A DNA stretch of 64,000 nucleotides, taken from assembly GCA_963742035.1 (NCBI GenBank), contig CAVUKH010000007.1, positions 558,001 through 622,000 on the forward strand, given 5' to 3'. Numbering within the stretch: position 1 is the first letter of the stretch; every line of letters begins with the position of its first letter. The position numbers and the translations under genes were made by a program. The notes under the pieces are model-generated. The model made no database searches. It was not told the origin of the DNA and saw only the letters and a program-made list of their open reading frames with translations. Below, piece by piece: positions 23,228 through 35,689 of this stretch. This DNA comes from Bog-473 sp963742035. GTDB taxonomy: Bacteria > Actinomycetota > Acidimicrobiia > Acidimicrobiales > RAAP-2.

Positions 23228-24299
23228 TCAGGCGATCGTGACGTCCTTGTCGAGGTACACGTCCTGAATGCTGTGGATCAGGGCGGCACCTTCGGCCATC
23301 GGCCGCTGGAAGGCCTTACGGCCGACGATGAGGCCCATGCCACCGGCCCGCTTGTTGATGACGGCGGTGCGGACGGCCTGGGCCAGGTCGCTGTCGCCCT
23401 TGGAATCGCCGCCGGAGTTGATGAGGCCGATGCGGCCGGCGTAGCAGTTCACGACCTGCCAGCGGGTGAGGTCGATCGGGTTGTCGGTGGTCAGCTGGTC
23501 GTAGACGAGCGGGTCGGTCCGACCGAAGCCCACGGCCGTGTAGCCGCCGTTGTTCTCTGGCTGCTTCTGCTTGATGATGTCCGCCTCAATCGTCACGCCC
23601 ATGTGGTTGGCCTGGCCCGTGAGGTCGGCCGAGAGCTCGGTAATTGACGCCGTCCTTCTGGAACGCCGAGTTGCGCAGATAGCACCACAGCACGGTGAAC
23701 ATCCCGAGGCGGTGCGCCTCCGCAAAGGCCTCACCGACCTGCTGGAGCTCACGGTCCATGTCGTCAGAGCCGAAGTAGATGGTGGCGCCCACCCCGACCG
23801 CACCGAGATCGGAGGCCTGCCGCACGGAGCTGAACATGATCTGGTCGTACGTGTTGGGCACGTGCAGGAACGCGTTGTGGTTGAGCTTCACGATGAAGGG
23901 GATGCGGTGCACGTACCTGCGCGAAGCCAGTCCGAGCGTGCCCAGCGTGGTGGCGACGGCGTTGCACTCGCCGGCGAGCGCGAGCTCCAGGAGATTCAGC
24001 GGATCGAAGTAGGCGGGATTCTTCGAGAAGCTCGCCGCCGCCGAGTGCTCGATCCCCTGGTCGACCGGGAGGATGGAGACGTAGCCCGTGCCACCGAGGC
24101 GCCCGTGGTCGAATACCCACCCGAGATTGCGCAGCACCGTGGGATTGCGGTCGCTGTCGACGAACACCTCGCCGAGGTAGTTCGGCCCCGGGAGGGTGAG
24201 ATGTTCGGCCGGGAACGCCTTGGCCGTGTAGCCGAGGAGCTCGTCGGCTTCGTCGCCGAGAAGCGCCTGGAGATCGGTGCTCGATGTGCTCGTGCTCAT
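23228..24299 (-). pseudogene. fbaB: Class I fructose-bisphosphate aldolase (FbaB/DhnA type), split by one-base frameshift
   Basis: Glycolytic/gluconeogenic aldolase. The first part in one frame runs from ATG 24299 through GTGYVSILPVDQGIEHSA, IPFIVKLNHNAFL, and LWCYLRNSAFQKDGVNY, then the frame goes wrong. The second part in another frame continues SADLTGQANHMGVTIEADI, IIKQKQPENNGGY, NKRAGGMGLIVGRKAF and VYLDKDVTIA at the end. E. coli FbaB has two residues between DY and SADLTGQ; here seven bases stand there, one too many (around 23633-23640). Removing one base gives 356 residues, the family length. The likely Schiff-base lysine (IIKQK) is beyond the break. TAGCAT lies seven bases before the ATG. 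Sequencing error or real lesion cannot be told apart here. Confidence 0.9.
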
Positions 24300-24487
24300 G
24301 CGGGTCATGCTACCGGAGGGTCAGTGCGCTCCTTTGGGCCGACGTCGACCGGCATCCCATGTGTCACGCCCGCGTCGCCTGGAATTCATCACAATTCCGC
24401 TACCCCTGACGCATCGCGCCACGGTCCGGCCCATACGCTGCATGGAGCCAGTTGCGAGTGAGGCGACGTCTTGAGCGAGTGGAGGTC

Positions 24488-25792
24488 ATGAACGTTCTCG
24501 AGTCTCGGGCCGGCGGGCCCCCGCGCCTGCGCCCGTGGGTGCTTCTGGTCGGCGCGGCGACGGCCGTCGCTGCGCTCGTCGCGGTACTCATCGTCACCGG
24601 TGGTTCGACACCGAAGCAGCCGGCTCATTCGAGCGCGAGCGGGTCTGGCGCCGGCTCGAAGGCCTCACCGAGTGCGCGCCCCGCCTCGTTCTTCTTGATG
24701 TCCACCACCCCCGTCGCTGGGACGCAGAACGTGGCGGCAAACACCAGCATCTCGCTGCAGTTCTCGGCCCCGGTCTCGCTGGGGCAAACGGCGCCCACGC
24801 TGACACCCGCCATCGCCGGCAAGTGGGTCCAGACGAACGCCACCACGCTGACCTACGCCCTCGACTCCCCCCTCATCCCCTCCTCGCAGGTGGTCGTCAC
24901 CATCCCCGGCGGGACCAATGGCCTGCACTCGACGGGCGGGGCCACGCTGACCTCGTCGCATTCGGTGACGTTCGGGGTGGCCGCCGGCGACACCCTCCGG
25001 CTCCAGCAGCTCCTGGCCCAGCTGAACTACCTCCCGGTGGCCTTCACCCCCAGCGGCCCGGCCCCCACCAACGCCGACCTGGCCGAGGATCAGGCGGGCT
25101 CCTTCTCCTGGCGCTGGCCCAACCTGCCGGCGCAGCTGACCTCGCAATGGACCCAGGGCACCATGGACCAGATCACCAAGGCCGCCGTCGAGGCCTTCGA
25201 GACCCAGAACGACATAGGCGTGGACGGGATCCCCGGCCCCACCGTGTGGACCTCCCTGCTGAACGACGTCATCAACAACAAGCCGAGCGCCACTCCGTAC
25301 GTCTACGTCCTCGTGAACAAAGTGGTCCCGCAGACCCTGACCCTCTGGAACAACGGGGTGGCCCAGTACACCGTCCCGGTCAACAGCGGGGCGCCGGGCG
25401 CCGACACGACCGACGGCACGTATGCCGTCTTCGAGCACGTGCGCTACTCGGAAATGAAAGGGACCAACGTCGACGGTTCCACCTACGACGACCCCAATGT
25501 CCCCTACGCCAGCTACTTCAACGGGGGCGACGCGTTGCACGGCTTCATCCGGGCCTCCTACGGGACCCCGCAGAGCAACGGCTGCGTCGAAATGAGCTAC
25601 GCCAACGCGGCGCTGGTCTGGCCGCTCACGCCCATCGGGACCCTGGTGACCGTCATTGGGCCGGACCTCGGGACGGCGCCACCACCGACGACCACCACGA
25701 CCACCGCTCCTCCCGCCACGACGACCACCGCACCGGCGGCTCCCGTGACAACCACGACGGCTGCGGCAGCAACGACACCGCCGACGCCGTAA
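24488..25792 (+). CDS. L,D-transpeptidase with Ig-like and peptidoglycan-binding regions
   Basis: Cell-wall enzyme of 434 residues that would form 3-3 peptidoglycan cross-links outside the membrane. A membrane anchor (about 18-39) precedes a Ser/Ala-rich linker, an Ig-like Big_5-type domain (VAANTSISLQFSAPVSLGQT), a peptidoglycan-binding-like helix region (AFETQNDIGVDGIPGPTVW) and a YkuD catalytic domain with HGFIRA and the SNGCVEM active site (Cys near residue 376). A Thr/Pro-rich tail follows. ATG 24488 has GGAGG only two bases upstream; an upstream TTG at 24452 is an alternative. TACGCT at 24434-24439 may be its -10. Confidence 0.88.
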   Translation: MNVLESRAGGPPRLRPWVLLVGAATAVAALVAVLIVTGGSTPKQPAHSSASGSGAGSKASPSARPASFFLMSTTPVAGTQNVAANTSISLQFSAPVSLGQTAPTLTPAIAGKWVQTNATTLTYALDSPLIPSSQVVVTIPGGTNGLHSTGGATLTSSHSVTFGVAAGDTLRLQQLLAQLNYLPVAFTPSGPAPTNADLAEDQAGSFSWRWPNLPAQLTSQWTQGTMDQITKAAVEAFETQNDIGVDGIPGPTVWTSLLNDVINNKPSATPYVYVLVNKVVPQTLTLWNNGVAQYTVPVNSGAPGADTTDGTYAVFEHVRYSEMKGTNVDGSTYDDPNVPYASYFNGGDALHGFIRASYGTPQSNGCVEMSYANAALVWPLTPIGTLVTVIGPDLGTAPPPTTTTTTAPPATTTTAPAAPVTTTTAAAATTPPTP

Positions 25793-25842
25793 GGGCCCGG
25801 GCGTGCGGCCAGTCCGGCCGTCCGACCAGATCCGTTGAACGG

Positions 25843-25876
25843 TCGATACCGACGAGGTGACTCGTGTGGGTATCGA
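25843..25876. terminator. Hairpin between convergent genes, possible bidirectional terminator
   Basis: TCGATACC (25843-25850) pairs with GGTATCGA (25869-25876), and ACGAG with CTCGT inside, around a GTGA loop. It lies between the stops of the L,D-transpeptidase and TPR genes. No T-tract on either side, so efficiency is uncertain. Confidence 0.5.
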
Positions 25877-25880
25877 AAGA

Positions 25881-27383
25881 TCAGCCCTTGTCGGCGGCAG
25901 CCGGGCCGGTCTTGGTCGAGGTCGACGTCTTGGCCTTGGTGCGCCTCGGCGCCCTGGGCTTGCGCTCGGGACCGAGGCCGCGCAGGCGCTCCGCCACGTC
26001 GTAGGCCTCGGGGTCGGCGCGAAACACACGCTCGAAGTACTCCCGCGCCTTCGGGAGGTCGCCGGCCCGTTCGTAAAGGTCGGCCAGCAGGTACCACTGC
26101 CGGACGTGGCGCTCGGAAGGGTTGCGCAGGGCCTTGGACGCACCGGCCGTCGACAGCATGGCGATGGCCCCGTTCAGGTCGCCCGCGTCGGCCAACGACG
26201 CCGCCGCCACAATCCGCCCCTCGGCCAGCACGTCGGGATCGGGCGAGCTCTGCCGCAGTTCCGTCCACAGCGCAGCCACCTTCTTCGGCTTGTGCAGCGC
26301 CCGTTGGCAGTCCATCAGCACCGGCAGGTGCTCTGCCGAGTCGCTCAGCCGCCCGAACGCCTCGAGATGCCCGGCCGCCGAGCGCCAGCGACCGCACCGG
26401 TAGGCAGCGAGCCCGGCCAGCTCACGCACGGCGGCCACGCCGGGAGCTTCGTCGGCCACGGGCTTCATGGCTCGCATCGCATCTTGGAAGCGCCCGCGCT
26501 CGTAGGCGCCGTAGGCGGACTCGGCCCGCTCGACCAGGTGCTCGCGGTGGCGGACGGTCGCGACGTCGGCCGCATTGCGGATGTCGGCGGCGATTTCGGG
26601 AGGGAGGGAGTGGCGCTGCGTAAGGGTGGCGATGGCTTCGGTGGCGCTGCCCGCACCCGCGCCGCTTCGTGCCTTGCCCCTGCGGGTCGGCGCGTCGAGG
26701 TCCTGCCACTCCGGTGCGCCGTCGTCCCTGGTCCACTGCGCTTGTGGCTTGGGTCGGGGCGCACCGCGGCGGCGTTCCCGCTCGTCGGACTCGTCCCGCC
26801 CCCGCTCCTCCCCGTCGCGACGGCTGACCTGGTGGGCGCCCCGGCGGGCCACGTTGCCCCAGCCCGCGGCTTTGCGGGGCAGCGGGGGGCGCTCGTCACG
26901 GGTCGGCGGCGTGCTGCGGGAAACGTCCGTCCGCGGCGGGCCCGAACGGCCCGCACCCCTCCTGGGGCCCGCTGTCCTGGGGGAACCCGAACGCGCCGGT
27001 CCCGGCCTGGGGCCTTCGGCCCGCGTGCCAGCCGACCGGGGGCGACCACTCTGACCGGCGCTCTTTCCGGCCGATCGTTGCGGCGCCGCTCCCCCGCTCC
27101 GCCCGCCGCCGCCTGTGCCGCCTGTGCGGCCGGTCCCGCCTGAGCGGCCGGTCCCGCTCCCGCCTCGGCTCGGCGCGTCACTCCGGGTGCCGTCCCTCCT
27201 GACCGGACGCCGAGTCCCACCGCCGGCTCCCCCGGCACCGCCGGCGCCCCGAGATGCCGGTCGCCCCGTACCGCCCCGGCTCCCCTGCCCACCGCCACCG
27301 CCGCCGGACCGGGCCGGACGTGGAGACCCACCCGAGCGCGCCGAGGAGGCGCGGCGATTCGGCTGGGAGGAGTTCCGCGGCAT
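25881..27383 (-). CDS. TPR-like protein with long disordered basic N-terminal region
   Basis: Protein of 500 residues in two parts. Residues 1 to about 240 are almost entirely Arg, Gly, Ser, Pro and Thr with repeated RSGG/GGxR blocks and no hydrophobic core. Residues about 255-470 form alpha-helical repeats typical of TPRs (AYGAYERGRFQDAMRAMKPV, YLLADLYERAGDLPKAREYF). No enzyme motif, signal peptide or membrane segment is present. ATG 27383 is supported by TAGAAT exactly six bases upstream. The basic head could bind RNA, DNA or polyphosphate; that is inference from composition. Confidence 0.75.
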   Translation of the reverse strand: MPRNSSQPNRRASSARSGGSPRPARSGGGGGGQGSRGGTGRPASRGAGGAGGAGGGTRRPVRRDGTRSDAPSRGGSGTGRSGGTGRTGGTGGGGRSGGAAPQRSAGKSAGQSGRPRSAGTRAEGPRPGPARSGSPRTAGPRRGAGRSGPPRTDVSRSTPPTRDERPPLPRKAAGWGNVARRGAHQVSRRDGEERGRDESDERERRRGAPRPKPQAQWTRDDGAPEWQDLDAPTRRGKARSGAGAGSATEAIATLTQRHSLPPEIAADIRNAADVATVRHREHLVERAESAYGAYERGRFQDAMRAMKPVADEAPGVAAVRELAGLAAYRCGRWRSAAGHLEAFGRLSDSAEHLPVLMDCQRALHKPKKVAALWTELRQSSPDPDVLAEGRIVAAASLADAGDLNGAIAMLSTAGASKALRNPSERHVRQWYLLADLYERAGDLPKAREYFERVFRADPEAYDVAERLRGLGPERKPRAPRRTKAKTSTSTKTGPAAADKG

Positions 27384-27389
27384 CGGGTC

Positions 27390-27395
27390 ATTCTA
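27390..27395 (-). promoter_or_regulatory. Leaderless promoter -10 of the TPR gene
   Basis: TAGAAT, six bases before the ATG at 27383, matches the spacing of other candidate leaderless genes here. Confidence 0.55.
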
Positions 27396-27450
27396 GATGC
27401 CCGGGTCACAGTCTCCCGAGTCGCTGCCGGCACCGGCGCACGGCGCGCCG

Positions 27451-28659
27451 TCAGGCGGGCGCGGCTCCCGGTCGGCGCCGACGGTCGCGACGCAGTTCGT
27501 CGGTGACGACGATCGCGGCTACCACCAGGCCCATGAGCAACGTGGCGACGGCGACTCCCAGCCCGCTGGCGGTGACACCGAGCACCACCACGACCGCGGA
27601 CGCGACTCCCACCATGGTGGCCCGACCGGCCCACTGACGCCCGAGACGCCCCTGCAACACACCGGTCACGACGACGTACGCAGCGACCGGAACAGCGACG
27701 GCCAGCCCCGCCGTGGTCGCCATGGTCGACGACACGGCCCCGTTGGCGCCGCCCGCCGCCAATTCCAGACCGGCTCCCAGCGCCCCGAGGGACCCAAGAA
27801 CGACGTAGTGGCCGTAGCCCCAGACGAAGGCGAGTTGGCGCGACATGCGCAGCCCCTCCTCGGCCGGGTTCTCGAAGTACCACCACCAGATGGAGAAGAC
27901 GAGGAGCACGGACCCGACAACCACCGCCACGAGCCCGGCGGACACGCCGTGCGCCGAGCTCGCACCGTGGATGGCCACCGTCACCGCGGCGATGCACTCG
28001 CCGAGCACGATCAAGGTGAAGAGCCCGTAACGCTCGCTGATGTGGCCGGGGTGCCACGGGGTGCCCGCCCCGCTGCCCGCTCGCTCGGCCCAGGCGGGTA
28101 CGAGCATCTCGCACACCGCCAGCACGCAGAAGGCCCAGAGACCGGCCTGCGCCGGGAGGAACAGGCGCAACACCCAGCCGATCTGCAGGACGGCGATGCC
28201 CGCCGCATACCGTAAGGCGGCCGGCCGGGCCGCGGGGTCACCCGAGGCGGCCCGGAGCCACTGCGCCACCATGGCGATGCGCATCACGACGTAGCCGATG
28301 GTCATGACCGTGTAGTTCCCGCTGGTGAAGGCACTCTCGACACCGGCGGCGAGGATCAGCACACCGATGATCTGCACGAAGGTGAGGAGGCGGTAGAGGA
28401 GGTCGTCGACGTCGTAGGCCGAGGCGAACCAGGTGAAGTTGACCCAGGCCCACCAGATGCCGAAGAACACAGTGAGGTAGCCGACGATGGCCGTGTGGAA
28501 ATGGCCGGCCAGCAGGGCGTCGTGGAGCTGGTCGGCCGCCTGCGAGACCGCCACCACGAAGCAGAGGTCGAAGAGGAGCTCGAGCGGCGTCGAGGCCCGG
28601 TGCTCCTCGTCGATGTCCCGGGGCCTCATCGGGAGCACCCGTAACCGCCGACCGGTCAT
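27451..28659 (-). CDS. LtrA (low temperature requirement A) family membrane protein
   Basis: Polytopic membrane protein of 402 residues with about eleven hydrophobic segments. The family hallmarks are STPLELLFDLCFVVAVSQ (about residues 22-39), WWAWVNFTWFASAYD, and the central ERYGLFTLIVLGECI. LtrA was named from a Listeria cold-growth locus; the biochemical role is not known. ATG 28659 has no clear ribosome-binding site and a second in-frame ATG is at 28629. The TPR gene follows on the same strand after 67 bp. It lies downstream of the rrn terminator and is separate from rRNA transcription. Confidence 0.88.
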   Translation of the reverse strand: MTGRRLRVLPMRPRDIDEEHRASTPLELLFDLCFVVAVSQAADQLHDALLAGHFHTAIVGYLTVFFGIWWAWVNFTWFASAYDVDDLLYRLLTFVQIIGVLILAAGVESAFTSGNYTVMTIGYVVMRIAMVAQWLRAASGDPAARPAALRYAAGIAVLQIGWVLRLFLPAQAGLWAFCVLAVCEMLVPAWAERAGSGAGTPWHPGHISERYGLFTLIVLGECIAAVTVAIHGASSAHGVSAGLVAVVVGSVLLVFSIWWWYFENPAEEGLRMSRQLAFVWGYGHYVVLGSLGALGAGLELAAGGANGAVSSTMATTAGLAVAVPVAAYVVVTGVLQGRLGRQWAGRATMVGVASAVVVVLGVTASGLGVAVATLLMGLVVAAIVVTDELRRDRRRRPGAAPA

Positions 28660-28799
28660 GTCCGCACCGCGTTCGGGAGGACAGCCCCCCTATCCGGCAT
28701 CGTCCGCATGGGCGGCAGTATCGCAGCGGCGCAACCTCGCGTCGGCGACCAGCGCTTGCTCCGGGCACGGGCAGGGGCCAGAGGGGCCCCGAACGTACG

Positions 28800-28832
28800 A
28801 AACCCCCTCGAGCCGAAGCTCGGAGGGGGTTT
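28800..28832 (-). terminator. Intrinsic terminator of the rrn operon
   Basis: AAACCCCCTC (28800-28809) pairs with GAGGGGGTTT (28823-28832), with an inner GAGC/GCTC stem and a CGAA loop; one G is bulged. On the minus strand it ends in GGGGGTTTCG, a short T-run, just after 5S. The LtrA gene start lies 140 bp further on. Confidence 0.85.
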
Positions 28833-28841
28833 CGTGAGAAA

Positions 28842-28959
28842 TCCCGGCGGCGACCTACTCTCCCAGGGGGCCTCCCCCCAAGTACCATCGGCGCGGGCGG
28901 GCTTAACTGCCGTGTTCGGAATGGGAACGGGTGTTTCCCCGCCGCCATGGCCACCGGAA
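28842..28959 (-). rRNA. rrf: 5S ribosomal RNA
   Basis: About 117 nt. On the minus strand it has the conserved CGGTGGCCATGGCGGCGGGG start, CCGTTCCCATTCCGAACACG loop B/C region, and GTAGGTCGCCGCCGGGA at the 3-prime end; the ends TCCGGTGG and CCGCCGGGA pair as helix I. Ends are estimated from that pairing. Confidence 0.93.
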
Positions 28960-29012
28960 ATCTTGCACTCGGCGGGGCACGACCACCCGATCACGGGCAG
29001 GGCCACGCCTGA

Positions 29013-29030
29013 GGCTGCGTTTCCGCAGCC
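29013..29030 (-). other. 23S-5S spacer hairpin
   Basis: GGCTGCG-TTTC-CGCAGCC is a perfect seven-pair stem in the roughly 100-nt spacer between 23S and 5S. It may be an RNA processing site; nothing else is visible in the spacer. Confidence 0.5.
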
Positions 29031-29038
29031 CCTGAGCG

Positions 29039-29057
29039 TTCCAAAGCGAGCACGAGC
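29039..29057 (-). repeat. 23S processing stalk, 3-prime arm
   Basis: TTCCAAAGCGAGCACGAGC is the exact reverse complement of 32180-32198, on the other side of 23S. The two arms bring the ends of 23S together, as in RNase III processing stalks. Confidence 0.85.
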
Positions 29058-29063
29058 GAGTAG

Positions 29064-32172
<3,109 letters not shown>

Positions 32173-32179
32173 CAAAGAT

Positions 32180-32198
32180 GCTCGTGCTCGCTTTGGAA
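32180..32198 (-). repeat. 23S processing stalk, 5-prime arm
   Basis: Nineteen bases that are the exact reverse complement of 29039-29057, immediately before the 23S 5-prime end. Confidence 0.85.
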
Positions 32199-32485
32199 TT
32201 CTCAAGGGGCTGCACAGCGCACGCCGGGGTCGGGACTCCGTCACCGCCCTCCGTCGAATAAGCCAAAACGGAGAGCGGCCGGAACAAACTGCCCGACCAG
32301 GGCACGCACGGGGTGAGCGGTCACCGCCGGCACGCGCATGGCCTGAACGCGGGGTTGAGCAGCAAACGCCGGCCCTCCGAGGAGCTCCCGAAGGGCTCGA
32401 CTCGACAAGCAGGCACCGCCCGGCCCCGGGCTCAGACGAGCGCCGAAGGGACATCACCGGGAACGACCCAAAGGGCCACTCCCTC

Positions 32486-32503
32486 AAAACGGAATAGTGA
32501 GAG
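32486..32503 (-). repeat. 16S processing stalk, 3-prime arm
   Basis: AAAACGGAATAGTGAGAG on the plus strand is the exact reverse complement of 34395-34412 in the leader. Pairing of the two would loop out 16S for RNase III cleavage. Confidence 0.85.
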
Positions 32504-32675
32504 TTCCGGACGCTTCCGCAGGGACCGATCCGTGAGTGGCGGGCTCCGACTCCCGAAGGAATCAAAGGCGGCCACTCTTCTGCCGGTGTACGAGAGCGCC
32601 CGAGTAACCAGTGTTCAACTGGGTAGTGATCGGCGAATCTTTCGATACACAAATATCAAAAGGACCGATAGCACT

Positions 32676-34205
<1,530 letters not shown>

Positions 34206-34292
34206 GACTCCGACCGGCCAAACCCCAAACAGGGAGCTCGACCGACCAAGAATCAGAGAGTCACCATAGTTTGACTCGAACTATTTGTGACC

Positions 34293-34328
34293 ACAGGCTC
34301 CTTCACCCCGAGGGGTTCCAAGGCCTGT
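34293..34328 (-). other. rRNA leader hairpin
   Basis: ACAGGC pairs with GCCTGT at the outside and ACCCC with GGGGT inside, giving a stable stem in the transcribed leader between the processing arm and 16S. Confidence 0.6.
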
Positions 34329-34394
34329 GTACTGCTTAATTGACGTACAACCCATCCGTTTGAGTCCGGATGAATTGCCCGCACTGGCTTTTGG

Positions 34395-34412
34395 CTCTCA
34401 CTATTCCGTTTT
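34395..34412 (-). repeat. 16S processing stalk, 5-prime arm
   Basis: CTCTCACTATTCCGTTTT on the plus strand, exact partner of 32486-32503. On the transcript it reads as part of a TTGAAAACGGAATAGTG block typical of actinobacterial rRNA leaders. Confidence 0.85.
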
Positions 34413-34552
34413 CAAGGAGCGACCGGGCACGCACCAGTCCAGCCGGTGTTGGTGCCGGGTGTGCCGGAGGACTGTTCCGGACGAATTGCTTCGCCGGCGA
34501 GTCTCCTTCGGCTGTCGGAGGGCCTTGGGGAGGCCGTTCCGACGGGAATGTC

Positions 34553-34581
34553 ACGATAGCAGACGCGCGACTGACCGTCAA
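34553..34581 (-). promoter_or_regulatory. rrn operon promoter
   Basis: On the minus strand TTGACG (34576-34581), a 17-base spacer and TATCGT (34553-34558) form a strong sigma-70-type promoter. The predicted start near 34546 gives a leader of about 340 nt before 16S. This is the best promoter match in the window. No second rrn promoter of similar quality was seen. Confidence 0.85.
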
Positions 34582-34961
34582 CGCGTCACGGGTCGAGATC
34601 CTGCGGGCATTGCCCCGGGGTTCCCGCCTCCACCGCCGATCGTAGCGGGACACCCGCCGTCGCCGGCGGATGCCCGCCCGAACGGCCCGGTTCCCGCTGC
34701 GGGCGATGCAACCCACCAAGTGGGCATGCGGAAAGCCACCCGGCCTCCCGCATGCCACCCGGCGCTCGAAGCTCAACTGGCTTTCCGCTTCCCGGCTGTC
34801 GCCAACCAGGCCGGGGAGCGTGCGCCGCCTGCTGATGCCCTCGATCCACCGCATGTCACCACCATGCGATGGCTGCATGATGAACCGGAGCTGTTGCACG
34901 GCTGTGACAGGGCGATGACAACGCGATCAGCCTGGTCAGACAGCTGGCGGTGCTGCTCCCC
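34582..34961. other. Intergenic region upstream of rrn promoter
   Basis: About 380 bp between the rrn promoter and the glycosylase stop. I see GC-rich inverted repeats but no gene, second promoter or known RNA. Part may act as upstream activating sequence for rRNA. Confidence 0.5.
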
Positions 34962-35561
34962 TCAGGCCCGGGAGACCGAGGCGTTGCCCGGCACCCAGAA
35001 GCGCCAGCGCTTGTCGGTCGCCTCCTTGATGCCGATCCGCGTCCCGCGGCCGGGACGACGGGGAGGCGGTGTCCCGTCGTCCCGCAGGCGGACCATCGCC
35101 GGCGAGCCGACCCCCGCCCCCCGGAGCCCTCTCAGGGTGGCCAGGAGGTCCGATCCGTTGTCCGCCCCCGTGATGCCGAGGGCCTGGCACAGCTTGGCCG
35201 GGCCGTTGCACAGATCCCGTTCCCGACGGGCAGCCCGCCGGGCCTCCCACATCTCCTCCACGCCCGCGATGGGCTCGAGCGCGCGGATCAGGACGGCGGC
35301 GGCCTCTCCCTCGGGCCCGCACACGACGTTGGCGCACCAGTGCATGCCGTAGGTGAAGTACACGTAGAGGTATCCGGGGGGCCCGAACATGATCGCGGTC
35401 CGCGGTGTCAGGCCCCGGTAGGCGTGCGAGGCCGCGTCGTTGGCCCCGTGATAGGCCTCGACCTCGACGATGCGACCGGCCCGGTCGCCCCGCACCAGCA
35501 CCTTGTTCAAGAGCCAGGGAGCGAGGGCGACGGGATCACCCTCCAGCTCCGACCGCTCCAT
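34962..35561 (-). CDS. mpg: 3-methyladenine DNA glycosylase (AAG/MPG family)
   Basis: Base-excision repair enzyme of 199 residues that removes alkylated purines. VEVEAYHGANDAASHAYRG contains the catalytic glutamate region, and MFGPPGYLYVYFTYGMHWC plus NGPAKLCQALGI are family signatures. Length matches bacterial members. ATG 35561 is chosen over 35579: the family start lies just after it, and CAGGGT is six bases upstream, a weak form of the leaderless pattern. It stands alone between the WS/DGAT gene and the rrn operon. Confidence 0.93.
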   Translation of the reverse strand: MERSELEGDPVALAPWLLNKVLVRGDRAGRIVEVEAYHGANDAASHAYRGLTPRTAIMFGPPGYLYVYFTYGMHWCANVVCGPEGEAAAVLIRALEPIAGVEEMWEARRAARRERDLCNGPAKLCQALGITGADNGSDLLATLRGLRGAGVGSPAMVRLRDDGTPPPRRPGRGTRIGIKEATDKRWRFWVPGNASVSRA

Positions 35562-35689
35562 TGCGCCACCCTGGCCCACCGGGGCGGGGCGGCGCCACCC
35601 CCGGGGTGCCCAGGAACGGGAGAGGCGTCCAAAAGGGGAGGGCCGGAGAACCGAGCCGGACGGCGTTCCTCAGATGGGGGTCGGCGCGG

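Noticed and set aside
34327..35352. Plus-strand frame of 341 codons over the rrn leader and mpg
   Set aside because: No motifs; it covers the rRNA promoter region and lies antisense to mpg.
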